From Trichuris trichiura (lineage: Eukaryota; Nematoda; Enoplea; Trichinellida; Trichuridae), in contig JBAJFE010000032.1 of assembly GCA_037903355.1 (NCBI GenBank), positions 558,001-622,000 of the forward strand: a stretch of 64,000 nucleotides of DNA, written 5' to 3'. Position numbers and translations under genes: made by a program. Position 1 is the stretch's first letter. Every line of letters begins with the position of its first letter. The notes beneath the pieces are model-generated. The model ran no database searches, had not been told where the DNA came from, and was given only the letters and a program-made list of their open reading frames with translations. Of the stretch, positions 30,720 through 42,435 are shown piece after piece.

Positions 30720-32357
30720 TCAAAACAATCGTAGATCTTTCCTTCCATTAATTGAAGGTTCATCCAACAGTTCTTGGCCCAGCGAAATTGAGTCCGCTTC
30801 ATCGGAGGAACTGTCGTGCTGCATCCATACTGGATTGTAATTTTCGTTTATTTCTATTTCTTCTGCGTTCGAACATTTTCTTATCTTCTTAATCCACCGA
30901 TACAGAGTTTGAACAAACTGCAGTATCATCGGGCATACTTTTGCCATGTGTATTGTTGCCACAAGTGTTAACATTAATAAAATGTATATGCCTTTCAACA
31001 GAAACCAAATAATTTGTGTTGCCTGCTGAGCTACTGCAAATGTTATCAGAGATTTTCGCTTCATCACCTTAACTTGATGGGATAAACCGAAGTCCATTCG
31101 CGATTGTTCATTTTCATGCTGCTTTTCCGCTAATGGCATATCCCCGGTTTGCAAGTTGACCTTTGACAACGCATTGTCAACTGGTGGTATCGCCTCAGCA
31201 GTGATTGTCTGGTCATTTGAAATTGAGTCATTTTCAGTTTGCCGCTGGCGCAACGTTGTTTCGCCCATTTGGACGCAATCAGTTAAGCTTTCTTGCGTTT
31301 TTTGATTCGTAAGGTCTCCTAATGATTGCACTGTCAGAGCGAATACCTCAGTCTTGCTATGCATCAAGCTTGTCAAGTTGGTCATTTCAGGAGAACTTAC
31401 CGCTATTACCCTTAGTACTTCCGTAATCGAAGTATTTGATATTTGGGATACAGTGTTTTGCTCACTTCCATGCTTGGATTGACTGGCTTTGCCACATTTT
31501 GACGTGCTTTCCTTTCTGGGATGGTTTTCCACATTAAACTCACCATTGTTTCCATGTTCTGTTCCTAGATTTTGCACGCCTTTTGCATTGTGTACCCATG
31601 AGTCATCTAACGGCGACAGATTTGGAACAGATTCCAATGAACTAACGTTATTTGCTGCTACTTTCAACATGTTAGCATCACTTCCGAATTTGGGATTCAA
31701 AAAGGGAGGATCATCGTTATCAAAATCGTAGGTTGAGTAAGAAAGTTTGCTAGTAAGAGCATTCTCACTATCGTTAGTATTCCATTCTTCTGACGTAATG
31801 AGTTCCGTTTCGTCGTATTCGCTGTACGAACTAGCGCTACCTGGAGACAGGGAAAATGTGGAAGTTATAGTCGTTAACATGTTGTCAGCGCCAGACAGTA
31901 GATTTATAAAAGTCCCCGAAGTACTCCGTGAAGCGGCTTCTCCGAGTTTTTTTGATTCATCCGTTTCTTCTGCCAATACTTTTTTTGAACGTACTGCGCC
32001 TTTTACAAGTGTTGTTTTTTCCACCAAACTGCCGCCCAAAAAGTGCGGGACAGTTACAGCAATAAACGGTTTTGATGCGCCATCAATACTGGCAGAACTT
32101 CCATCTTTTTCTGCAACTGCGCTTCCTTGGGACAACCTTTTGTTATCCGTAGTTATAAGTTTTAATCGCTCATTATTATGTTTGCTTGATCTTTCCGAAG
32201 ATGCAGTGTTCCATTGTCTCAGACTTCCACGCTGAGAGCTACCGGTTTCAGAATCAGTCATTACGTCAGGAATTAGCCTGCTTTCTAAAATGGAAGATGG
32301 CACTGATCTTAATATGGTCATGGAATGTAAAGCATTTAAAAGGTAATTAGCAAACAT
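30720..32357 (-). CDS. uncharacterised Ser/Thr-rich membrane-anchored protein, 545 aa
   Basis: A single uninterrupted 545-codon frame in a genome of short exons, the longest open frame in the window. I do not recognise a family. About 440 residues are hydrophilic, rich in Ser, Thr, Asn and Glu and probably disordered. A hydrophobic stretch follows at about 446-489 (IIWFLLKGIYILLMLTLVA, then a second segment), long enough for one or two membrane passes. A basic KKIRK follows, then an acidic, Ser-rich C-terminal tail. The start is favoured because TTTCGTAGGCAG, a good acceptor, ends five bases upstream of the ATG, suggesting trans-splicing. It could be a tail-anchored or reticulon-like endomembrane protein, but that is only inference. 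Confidence 0.75.
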   Translation of the reverse strand: MFANYLLNALHSMTILRSVPSSILESRLIPDVMTDSETGSSQRGSLRQWNTASSERSSKHNNERLKLITTDNKRLSQGSAVAEKDGSSASIDGASKPFIAVTVPHFLGGSLVEKTTLVKGAVRSKKVLAEETDESKKLGEAASRSTSGTFINLLSGADNMLTTITSTFSLSPGSASSYSEYDETELITSEEWNTNDSENALTSKLSYSTYDFDNDDPPFLNPKFGSDANMLKVAANNVSSLESVPNLSPLDDSWVHNAKGVQNLGTEHGNNGEFNVENHPRKESTSKCGKASQSKHGSEQNTVSQISNTSITEVLRVIAVSSPEMTNLTSLMHSKTEVFALTVQSLGDLTNQKTQESLTDCVQMGETTLRQRQTENDSISNDQTITAEAIPPVDNALSKVNLQTGDMPLAEKQHENEQSRMDFGLSHQVKVMKRKSLITFAVAQQATQIIWFLLKGIYILLMLTLVATIHMAKVCPMILQFVQTLYRWIKKIRKCSNAEEIEINENYNPVWMQHDSSSDEADSISLGQELLDEPSINGRKDLRLF

Positions 32358-33890
32358 TTTAACTGCCTACGAAACCGACCGTGTCCATGTTTAGCGCTGC
32401 GCGTAAAAATTTCATAAGCGGGATTGGCTCGCAGTAAGAAAAACCTCATAGCAAAGGCGATGATTGTTGCATTAACATTTTGAAATGTTAAAGATTCCAA
32501 AAACAAGCATGAGCCTTTGCTGCTGTTGTTCATTCAAGTATGCTTATGAAAAGTTTTTTATAAATTCAACAAGTCTCAATTTCAGATCATGGTTACTACA
32601 AAACGTTAACATCAGATATTCGCAGCTCCATTAATCATTACCAGCTACAAAGCAGCGAAGAAAATAAAATTAATAAGCTAAAGGTTACGACATTTTCACG
32701 ATTATTTTAAAAAAGGATGACATGAGCAACCATTGACTACATCTGCTTATGTTTGCTTTCGCTGATCTTTCCCTGAAGCTGAATTAACGCGACGCGCCAT
32801 TGGAGTGGTCTCTACCTGTTAGCCTGGAAAATGGAGTAATGTAGGCTTTAAAGTCACTCAGCGTATAAGACATATTTTGCGTGGTCCGCAATAAACGGTT
32901 AAGTATACAAGTTTGAATAAGTTGCTTAAACGAATTTCGCTGTTAAGGCAAAAAATAATGTTGAAGAGAAACAGCTCAGAAACATTTCTGTAGAACGTGG
33001 CTGAAGCATTTTTTAAAAACTCTGTTGTCCTAGTCTGAAAGAAATACCGAAGTCAACGGTACGGAAACAATGCGGAAAGATTACGACATCAGAAATTGAC
33101 TCGAGAAAGGATTCTTTGCTGCTGCGGATGAATGCTTTGCTCTTTTCATGGCATTCACCTGCGGGTAGTTATTATTGCATCTGGCCAAAAAGCAACAGAT
33201 GCTCATAAATGGATATTTAAAAGTAAAGAGAACGGTCTTATGACCATGAATTCACCTTCTGGTACAACGTTATAAGGCGGACACAAAATAAAAGAATTAT
33301 AGCACCTAGGATGAGGAGTCAGTTCAATAAAAGTTATACTGCCAAATCCTATCGTTTTTCTGCTAACTGTACTTTCTCACTGACTATGCACCTTCCATCT
33401 AATTACTAATATTGGCAAATAACGTCACATGGGTATAAAAATGAATAGGTTGCTGAGCGTTCGTGCACACAAATAACATTTGAATAAGCTTAACCGTTCG
33501 GACATTCTAAAGAAGGTAAATATGAAGACCTACTGATAAAGTATTTCTTCCGACATGAAAATTAAAGCAACATTAGTGCGACTGCGTTGCAGTTTCTAAT
33601 ATGCATCTGCTATGTGAGCTAATGCGATTTCACTTACCGCTGAGTTAACCATGTCGGATAGGTGGCATTGTACGTAATATAAACAAAACCATCACAGGAG
33701 CAGTTGCACGTGAAATTGTTAAAGTGGGCCACCGTTATAGCTAAACTTTAAAGCAGGTTTTAAAGTTCATATTACCTTAACCTGCGCGTTAATTATTGAA
33801 ACTTTCAATCATAATATATTCTACGCACAGTGCACGCTCTTCTGTGAAATAGCGGGAAATCAGCTATGCGAAACTGTTGATTATTATTGC
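32358..33890. other. intergenic, no gene seen
   Basis: AT-rich, without recognised genes or repeats. Confidence 0.45.
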
Positions 33891-33939
33891 ATCATTTATT
33901 TATGAAGGCGTAAGGTTCGTAACTGGTTTGGTGGTTGAA

Positions 33940-34167
33940 CAAGAAATGTACATGGATTTTTCCCGTTTCTATTTGCCCATAAGACGAGTCAAAAAGTGAA
34001 AAAACTTTAATGTCGTTCAAAGGCACAAAACCCAAACAAACGTCTGGTCTGGTCTGTGCCAGACGTTTGTTTGGTTTTGTGCCTTTGAACGACATTAAAG
34101 TTTTTTCACTTTTTGACTCGTTTTATAGGCAAATAGAAACGGGAAAAATCCATGTACATTTCTTGTG
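33940..34167. repeat. near-perfect palindromic fold-back element
   Basis: Arms of about 106-112 bp (33940-34046 and 34055-34167) are almost identical in reverse complement with a loop under 10 bp. GACGAGTCAAAAAGTGAAAA, for example, recurs inverted. Weaker similarity (GCATCATTTATTTAT) appears just outside both arms. The high arm identity implies recent formation or gene conversion. Confidence 0.9.
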
Positions 34168-34304
34168 CATCATTTATTTATTAAATGTTTACTGATACTT
34201 CCAGCCTTTTAAAAGCATGATTTGGATGTGAACAGACCATTGGTAAAATAGCGCTCGTTCTATCTAGTATTCGCTATCAGGTAGTGCGTAATTGCGTTAA
34301 ACAA

Positions 34305-34376
34305 GCCGTGATCGTCTAGTGGTTAGGACATTGCGTTGTGGCCGCAATAACCCAGGTTCGAATCCTGGTCACGGCA
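34305..34376 (+). tRNA. tRNA-His (GTG)
   Basis: A 72-nt sequence identical to the 3128 copy, with an intact cloverleaf and anticodon GTG. First member of a three-unit run (34305, 34647, 34921). Confidence 0.96.
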
Positions 34377-34586
34377 ACAGGTACAAACAAATACAGTTCG
34401 GAAAAGCTGAACTATTTGGACGACTCAGATACATTTGCTTTTCTTATTGGTATATCGTTAAGAGGTATTTTAAAGCTGTTTTTTGCACATTCTCCTTTTG
34501 AATTTCAGATGAGCCTGAAATGATGCAACATATCCTTAGCTTATTAACGGCATTCATTTACATGCTTGCTAAAGCAAGTTGAACTC

Positions 34587-34990
34587 GGATGGAAAAGTTT
34601 AAATGAGATTACTGTGCTGCTTTCCTGTGGAGATCGAATGCTGGACATCGTGATCGTCTAGTAATTAGGACGTTGCGTTGTGGCCGCAATAACGCAGACG
34701 TGAATCCTGGTCAGGGCAACAGCTACGAGCGAATTTAGTTCAAACGTGCCCAAACAGATCAGTTTATTTTTCTTGCTAGCAACTTGTTAGGAAACATTTC
34801 ATAGCTGGTTCTTTTGCACGCCTTCCTACTGATTCTCAGGTAACTCTACACTGACCGAGCATACCTGTAGATCATTAACACCAGTCGGTTCGATCTATGA
34901 AACTGAGTTACAAGCTAACCGCCGTGATCGTCTAGTGGTTAGGACATTGCGTTGTGGCCGCAATAACCCAGGTTCGAATCCTGGTCACGG
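34587..34990. repeat. left arm of inverted tRNA-His duplication
   Basis: This segment recurs inverted at about 36020-36403. Matching landmarks include CCTGTGGAGAT..GAATGC, GCTGGTTCTTTTGC / GCAGAAGAACCAGC and ATGATCTACAGGTATG-like strings. It carries one tRNA-His pseudogene and, at its end, an intact gene. Confidence 0.8.
34647..34718 (+). pseudogene. tRNA-His pseudogene
   Basis: Keeps the anticodon arm (GTTGTGGC) but has an altered D arm (TAGTAATTAG), a broken T arm (GACGTGAATCC) and an acceptor mismatch (ATCGTGA against TCAGGGC). Unlikely to be functional. Confidence 0.85.
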
Positions 34991-34992
34991 CA
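34921..34992 (+). tRNA. tRNA-His (GTG)
   Basis: Intact 72-nt copy identical to 3128 and 34305. Its upstream 170 bp resembles that of the gene at 7936-8007, showing that the flank was copied together with the gene. Confidence 0.96.
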
Positions 34993-35975
34993 TGCAGGGT
35001 AAATAATCACATTACAAAACAAATCGCAACTGTGTGCACTATTCAAATCCAGTTCACTAAACGATTGGCTATTTCTGTTCTTTGAACATTCACCTTTTTA
35101 TTCTAGATTATTTCTAATTGATTCAAAGGAGTTGTTACTGATCAGTGACACTTAGCCCAACCTCTTCGCTAAACAAGTGTACACCATGAATGTAAGCAAA
35201 AAAATGTACGTAGACGAAACAGTTATATCACAAATTATTAATGAATAAAATCATTGCTTGCTTAAGCTGCATTTTAATTTGTTATGCACGTTTTATATTT
35301 TTTTCTGTGAAACGTTTGCGCAATGAAATTGTCAACCGATAACATTTGTTTTTATCGTTCTCACCTGCTTTCTCTGCTGAGAATTACGGTAGGCACGATT
35401 GTCGCACAAATGCTTCTTATAACATGAGCTAAGTAGCAGGTGCGGCGAGTACAGCCGTTCGTAAAGTTCGACGGGAGATCCCAGTAACTACCGTTATCGC
35501 CGTGCGCCCCACGCGTTGTTAAGATTAACCCCGCGCTGACCTAAATGTTTCATAAAAGCCTTGAAAAGCTGAGAATGCAGTTAAAGTAGCCTGTCGTACC
35601 CAATTGGCAAAGCGCTCAGTGGTTCATATTTTACTTATCATCGCCAGAATAAAGCATTGCGAGAGACTGTTATTTCGAAACAAAACAAAGCGTACGACAC
35701 AAATGCAAATTAATCCATGCCCGCACACCCATCAATGATTCGCGACACAAATGTCATTCTGCGAAGAGTTCCTATCTTGCACCCGTAACGCACTCCGTTT
35801 AGCAAAGACAAAATTAACTGCCGTTTATAGATGTGTTGTATCAGTTCATAATTACTTCAAAATGAAAACCTGCATGCGCAAGGTATGAGAGTGTGGTTTA
35901 GTGAACCATGAATAAGAATAAAACGAATTGCTGCATCCGCAAGCCTTTGCGTTTCTCAAAAAATTGAGCTTACTT
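34993..35975. other. intergenic, no gene seen
   Basis: Loop of the inverted tRNA-His duplication. No gene or repeat recognised. Confidence 0.45.
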
Positions 35976-35982
35976 TTAGTTG

Positions 35983-36041
35983 ATGCTATGAGCAGGATTT
36001 GAACGTGGGTTACAGCAGCCACAACGCACTAGACGATTACG
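35983..36041 (-). pseudogene. tRNA-His pseudogene, internally deleted
   Basis: The minus strand shows the 5' end (TCGTCTAGTGCGTTGTGG), missing the TTAGGACATT segment of the D arm, followed by a degenerate anticodon and T region. It is the inverted counterpart of the intact 34921 gene. Confidence 0.75.
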
Positions 36042-36403
36042 ACGATGTGCATTAATTAGGTCGTAACTCAGCTCCATAGACAGAACTGACCGGTGTTAAT
36101 GATCTACAGGTATGTTCGATCAGTGCAGAGTTACCTGAGAATCATAAAGACGGCGCGCAGAAGAACCAGCTGTGAAATGTCTCCTAATAAGTTATTAGCA
36201 AGAAAAATAAACTGATCTGACGCTTGCATATAGTTGAGCACGTTTGAACTAAATTCGCTCGTGGTTGTTGCCGTGACTACGATTCACATCTGGGTTATTG
36301 TGGCCACGACGCAACGTCTTAATTACTAGACGATCACAATGTTCGGCATTCAATCTCCACAGGAAAGGAGCACAGCAATCCCATTTAAACTTTTCTATCC
36401 GAT
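36020..36403. repeat. right arm of inverted tRNA-His duplication
   Basis: Reverse complement of 34587-34990 with moderate divergence. See the left-arm entry. Confidence 0.8.
36268..36339 (-). pseudogene. tRNA-His pseudogene
   Basis: Inverted counterpart of 34647-34718, sharing its altered TAGTAATTA D arm and TGTGATCGTC 5' end. It was therefore already mutated before the duplication. Acceptor and T arms are mismatched. Confidence 0.8.
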
Positions 36404-37321
36404 TTCATTCGTTGACTAATTCTTTATAGCCACGCAACTTGGATGATTTCATTTTACAATTATCGTATGTCCGCTGGATGAATCGAACATTGCCGCTGTA
36501 TCGAAAAATGAATAATCGCCTATCATAGTTGGTAAAGCGGAAAAGCACGAAATTACAGCGAAACAGAAGCTCTCTGAATGACCTTCTTTTGTGTTCAACA
36601 ATTATCAGCTGTGAAATTTTCTTTCTCGTTGTTGATTTAAATAGATATGGTAAAACTGTGCCTAGACGAATAATGAAGGAAATCGACATTGTTCAATCTA
36701 TGCTTGCCTTGTTTTATAGATATTCATGCTCCCTTCACGACTTAACCCTAGCGCTGAGGACGGTAAGAAAAAGTTCTCAGAATCTCCGCTGAACAAATTT
36801 CAAAAAAAAGGTTGCAATTACTTAAACTGATCACATCTGCGTAATCATGAAATTTCGAAATACTGTCAACCCTACCTGCTATTACTTAGTATTACGGTCA
36901 GCCATTCGGCACGTCCCTGCAGTTTTTTTAAGCCTAAAATTTAATCAAATTTTATCGCTGAAAACGGGTCAAGAGCGTACCTGGAAGCTACGGAGTGAAA
37001 GCCTTGCTTATCATCAATGGTTCGCACCGTAACAAAACTTTATAATTAAAAACCAAGTCTGCCAAAGCTGCTTAAGATTCACGCAATTGACCTGCTGTCA
37101 GAGAGAAGGGATCGTTAAGACAAGGAAAGGCAGTTAATGATCAATATGACGGGAACGCATTTACAAAAATATTTCAAAGTTGAAAACACGTATAAATAAA
37201 TAACAAAAAGAAGCATCCTTTCATCTTCAAAAATCTTCTGCTACTTTCCCTACCACCGACAATACAAAGTGACCAAAGTAAGACGCAATAAAACGGCGGG
37301 TCGGAAACATAATTCTTTGCG
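36404..37321. other. intergenic; degenerate hammerhead-like motif inside
   Basis: At 36958-36988 (+) a decayed core reads CTGAAAA, C, stem GGGTC/TACCT (mismatched), loop AAGAGCG, then GGAAGC. No gene recognised in the rest. Confidence 0.4.
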
Positions 37322-39232
37322 TTAATCACTTCCAAACGGTTTTTCGAACAGTAGGAGCAACTGAAGATTCAATCGCTTTTCGAATTCTTTGTTTTCAAAT
37401 TCTAACCGCTCGATCTCCCGGTCTTGCACGTCAATTTTCGCGTATAAAAAAGAAACTTCCTCTTCCCGATCCGCCGCTTTCTAAAAAAGGTCCGACATTT
37501 GATTCATTTGCGCAGCCATGAAAAGCTTACCGTTATTAAGCGATTATTTTCGCTGCTCAGTGCGGTGCAGTCAACTTGCATTTTTTCTAAACGACTACTG
37601 AGTTCACTAACCAGACAGTCGTTTTGAGCAACTTTCAGTTTTTGTGCGTTTGAACATGCCAGCTCTGTTTTCAGCTGGTCAATCTCCTTAAGTAGTTCGC
37701 CCTTCTCTGAACTGAGCAAGCAGATTTCCTTCTCCCTGCTTTCCATAGCCTACAGTAATATAACTTAACATTAGAGTTACAAGTAGCAGGATAACCAAAG
37801 TGTCTTATTTGCCTCTTTCAGAGCTGAGCATTCGTCCTTAAGCTTTCCGAGGTGATTATTAAGCTCACTGGCCCTGTTGCTTGAATCAGCCAACTTTGCT
37901 TCATAAACCACCGCCTGGTTCGCTTTTTCCTTCAGCTCTTGGTTACTCGATTCCAGCTGCCTTATTTGCTCCGTCATAGCAGCTGCCAATTCTTCTTTCA
38001 CCGACATTTCATTGTTGTGCTTTTGCAGCATAATTTCGTGTTCATTTGCAAGATCCTCCAATTGACTTTTTGCGTTTGCCAAATCGCTTTCAAGATCTTC
38101 AACGCACTTCTTCAATTTCAAAGTTTCTTCGTGCTTTTCATGGACTTCAGTCAGTTTTTGTTCAATGCATTTCGTCTCCTCTTCTTTACTGTTCAGCTCC
38201 TAAGGAGACACAGCTATACTTCATAAACTGAACTACGAAAAAAGTTACCAAAATAAGAGCCTTATTTTCATTGCTTAAAGTTTCGCACTGGGCGGTAACT
38301 TCTTTCAAACGACTATTCAGTTCATTCACTTTAGTGTCTGATTCAGTCAAATCAACTACGGCTTGATTTGCTTTATCACTCAATTCTTGGATATCTGTCT
38401 CCAATCGCTTTAGTCGTTCCGCTAAAACGGTATTCAGCTCTTCCTTTTCCGACAGCTGACGCTTGTGTTCATGTAGCGTATTCTCTTGTTCTTTTGCAAC
38501 TTTTTCCAATAAAACGTTTTTCTCGGCTAAACTACTGTTCAGCATCTGAATTTGCTCTTGCAATTTCAACACTTCTTGTTGTGCCTTATCAGCTTCCGTT
38601 GATTTGCTCTGCAAGCTGTTCTTTTCCTTCTGAAGGCATTCGCATTGCTGTTGCATTTGCGAAAGCTGATTTTGCAGTTCATCGATCTTCTTGTCATTCA
38701 AGTCCATTTGCTGAGCATGGTGCTCCTCCAAAGACTTCCTTTTACTTTCCGCGAGAGAAATTTCACTCTTCAATTCATTGCATTCCTCCAAGAGCAAATT
38801 GTTCTGCTTTCGCATAGTGTCTAACTCCAACTGTCCCTCTTCCATTTGTTCCAAACGCTTCGACATGCAATCAACGGTATCCCTGTCAATCACAGGCACT
38901 TCGAACTCAAATTTGCTCGACAACTCGTCGTCGAACAAACGAAGCAAGGGTATTCCCAAAGCAGCTTCATCAGTTAAGCATGATACATCCCTTATATCCT
39001 ATAATATTAAGTAGTCAGTTGCCGTTTCGAGGATGAACTAAGCTTACCCCTTTTTCAGGTCCCACTGAACCGCACTCGTCCGTTTGGCAAGCATGATCAA
39101 CAAGCTGGACCACGATTGAGACTTTGTTTTCATTTCCTTCGGCAGGTTCTGTTTCAGGCGCCAAATTCTCCTCGTTTTCCTCCTCTTCCTTAAGCGTTTC
39201 GATTTTTGATTGGAAAGCAACCTTTGGAGCTG
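37322..39232 (-). CDS. coiled-coil protein, possible CENP-E tail (5 exons seen)
   Basis: Exons in transcription order: 38998-39232 region as 39048-39232, then 38249-38998, 37796-38199, 37531-37735 and 37322-37480. Phases match, with the stop at 37322. The first visible exon begins inside a codon after a GTTTTCAG acceptor, so an upstream exon exists. The protein is almost entirely heptad-like coiled coil rich in Glu, Leu, Lys and Gln. An early ACQTDECG segment resembles LC8-type dynein light-chain binding sites. Three exons end in the same motif: a Leu-rich helix, a Cys, then SNENKAL, KEANKTL and SSENNRL, two of them preceded by KANQAVV, so the exon module was duplicated. It lies downstream of a kinesin-7 motor on the same strand and may be its tail. 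Alternatives are an independent centrosomal or Golgi coiled-coil gene. Confidence 0.75.
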
Positions 39233-40430
39233 AAAACGAGTGGATGGAAAACAGTCAAGCAGCTCCATCTAAGCTCTTGCGAAACTTGCTCAGAGACAAG
39301 ATAAAAATAACTGCCGCAGAGCACTTCAGCTTTTCATTATAGTAAATTCGTGCATACAAAAACAAGATTAACAATCTAGGCATCATGAGTCAGTAAACAT
39401 ACCTATATGAAGACAGAAAGTGACGCCGGTATTTTGCATTGCACTTCAAGTGCAAAATGAAAAATATAAAAGCAAAGAACATTGTAACTTTATATTTCCC
39501 CTGCGAGTATTTAGCAGAGAAAACTTCGCACTAGAGAGCTGCCATGGAAAACACCGCGGCATTGCGAGAAGGAAAACTGAAGAAACTAGACCAACTGAAA
39601 ACGGAAATCAGAGGCCAACACTGTTTGCGAATTAATACATTTTCGATAATCAAAGCTTTGCTCGCTTGGGCACGTGTCGTACTTTGAAGCAACAGGCATC
39701 AACCTAATTTTCTCAATTGACAGATCACGACTTGCGTTTTCCCTTTATCCACAAAATGCCACCTGTTTGGGCATGCAGCGTTCTATCAAAATGCTACTTA
39801 ATATGAAATTGCGCAACAATAAAAATATGAAAATTTAGAGCGATACAACTTCACTGCAAACCTCTTCTCATTTGCACTAGCGAGTCTCGACCCAATGTCG
39901 GTAAGAAGTCATTATTTTCTTTGCGCGACACGCTGCGTAGTTTGGGTGATAGCAAACAATGCACGCAGATACTTAGCAAACGCCCAAGCAAAGTAAGGAT
40001 GTTCAAATAAACCAAAAAGCGCCGAACTTTAAGACATTTGCGCATTTCGTTACAGCAGTGCGAAGCTAGCACAACTGATCGCAGAAATCTTCGGAACGGA
40101 CTTAAAAATTGTCATTTGTACTTAAGTCAACTGGTAGAAATAAGAGATAAGGCTCGCCGTGTAGAATTGAGCAGGATGAGTCGCTAACGGTTTTCTTGCA
40201 AGCTACAGCATACTCTGCAACCGCAAAACTTTGCAGTGTCTTCAGCATCAACGCTGTTGGTTCTAAGGTCTGTGGGCGGCTTCTAGTCTTGGTGTATCTT
40301 GTCAAACTCTAAGATTTTTTGAAAACCGGTGGGATTGGGAATTCCCTGTTTCCCCTTGTGAAGTGCCCGGCATGTGCGAGTGACACCCAAGGCTGGAACA
40401 GGTCGTTTGTCAAGAGCAATTTTAACTTTA
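39233..40430. other. spacer or intron between coiled-coil exons and PLE relic
   Basis: No exon could be placed here with confidence. If motor and tail are one gene, this is part of a 3.7-kb intron. Confidence 0.4.
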
Positions 40431-41560
40431 TCATATGTTAATATGGAACCATTGTCGCCAGACCCTGCTGAAGCGAATCGTAAATCCTAGATCTCAAGAT
40501 ATACAGCTTAGATCTCTTAGCATATGTCATGGCAGTAAGGCATGGGGATACTTGTATTCTGGGTGTATTGCTGTGCTCCTTCGTCACCGTTGCGGTGACT
40601 CGGTCTATGAACGATCCAATTGTCAACCAAGCTGCAGTAACATCTATTGTAGGAAAGGGCCCGTTTTACGTAACCCAGTTCAGTTGGCAAAAACAGTCGG
40701 TTGCGTAGATGATCCGCTCTCTCCACCAAGCGAACGATGAGCCTGATTTTGACCATTTTTGAGTAACGTGACTGAAAACTGATGTTTGTTCGTGCTGGTC
40801 GGCTTTCTGTAATAATTTCATCGGTATCTTTGATTCTTTTGTTAATAGCAGAGCCTCAAGGAGGGAGAATTTCTATTATTGTGCTCAACTTCAATGGAGA
40901 GATTATCTTCGGAAAAAAGCCTTTACTGCGACTGAGGAGGGCCAGTTCGCTGCCTGTCCAAGCAGCGCTTAGTCTTCAGTGGCGAACAATGTCCAGTCAG
41001 TGAGGTCTTCTCCTCCGGTTTTCCATGAAGAGTTCCGCAAGAACTGATGAGAAGGCACTGTCCATTTGCGATCCGTGATTTTTGGAAAAAGCTTCTCCTT
41101 GCAACTGGAAATAGTTTCCACTGGTCATGCAGAGTTTCGCCAGATGGTGAGGGCTGCGTTCTTTCTTTGAGGTTAACATCGTTGGATAATATTTCAAAGA
41201 GTCTGCAGCAGGCATATTGCATTCGCATGGTAGGGAAGAAGCCTTTGACATCGAAGCTGAAGTGGACGTCATCCGGTGTCAGCGTGATGTCCTTAACTTC
41301 AACAAACAACTGCTGCGAGTTGAGCATAAGCGAGGATTTTTTGCTGGTCAGTGGCTTCATGAATTTTGCGACATACCTATCGAGATCACTAGTGGGATTG
41401 TTAATGCCGGAAGTAATACTTCTGAAGGGAATTCCTGGCTTATATACTTTCGACAGGCAGTGCTTCAGGTGTTTCGATATCTCTGCAATTTGAATATCTC
41501 TGGAAGGACGTCCCTAATTGCCACACTGCCAAATAATGATAGTGGGGTTACTGGGAATGA
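40430..41560 (-). mobile_element. Penelope-like element RT remnant
   Basis: Read on the minus strand from about 41560 down. A HKPGIP-like start (VYKPGIPFRSITSGINNPTS) is followed by YVAKFMKPLTS, then VHFSFDVKGFFPT (RT block with the catalytic-type FD at the start of the palm), DVNLKERT, GEAFSKNHGSQMDSAFSSVL with AELFMEN in a shifted frame, and later LVERADHLRNR and ELGYVKRAL. This order matches Penelope-like reverse transcriptases rather than LINE or LTR types. Several frameshifts and stops make it a relic. I could not identify the GIY-YIG endonuclease with confidence. Confidence 0.8.
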
Positions 41561-42435
41561 ATATGTATATGGGTATGCGGAGAAGGCCTTCTATTTTTGT
41601 AGTATAGGCATGTCGGTCCAGGATGACCACGGCGTAGCCTTTGCCAGTATTGGTGAAGACGACAGTGTCGTCCTTCTGGAGTTCATCGATTATTTTTTAT
41701 TCCAGTGTATTTAACCTTTTTGCCGCCTGGTATTTGTGAGAGCTGAAACTGTTTGAGGTGGCACATTTTATTTAGTTGGCTTTGTTTTCGTCAGCCTTCA
41801 GTAGTGCAAGTTCCATCCTGCTTACTATGGACTAACGGACTAATACTAACTAATTAAACGCGTGATCAAGCCGACTACTGCTGTCATGTTCTGCAAGCTC
41901 GCCTGTTCTTGCTACAATTTATTATTCAGCATGCTGATAACGGGATGTGAGCACTTTTGAAAGCTTCGTAACTTCACTACGTAAAAGGTTTCAGAAAGTG
42001 CTATTCTATTTTCAGTACTGTCAACAGGACAAGGCCGCAAGGACGATTTATACATGAAACTAAACGCCTGTTCTTAAAACGTACACTTTCATGAAGAAAG
42101 CCCAATATAAAAAGTCCAGAATTCAACTTGGATGTCCTATGTTTCAATATTAGATTAGCGCAACAAGACTGACGCGTATATGTGCTTAGCTTAGGGCAAT
42201 AAAGTTTCAGGGCTTGAACCACTGAGCAACGATGATATCATTGGATCAATATCAAAAGCTTAAGAGGAAAATTCATGAGAACAATTTCAACCATAAAATT
42301 GAATAAGAGAAGAATAACTTCCAAGCCAGAACTTGGACTCGCTAAACAATGGCTTATAAGATAAGCAGGCGTGAAATACCAGTAAAAAAAGCTTTTACAA
42401 CAGACATCTTCAAATAAATAAGCATTTTTTGGCTT
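41561..42435. other. spacer, no exon recognised
   Basis: Between the PLE relic and the next hammerhead-type element. Nothing further supported. Confidence 0.4.
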
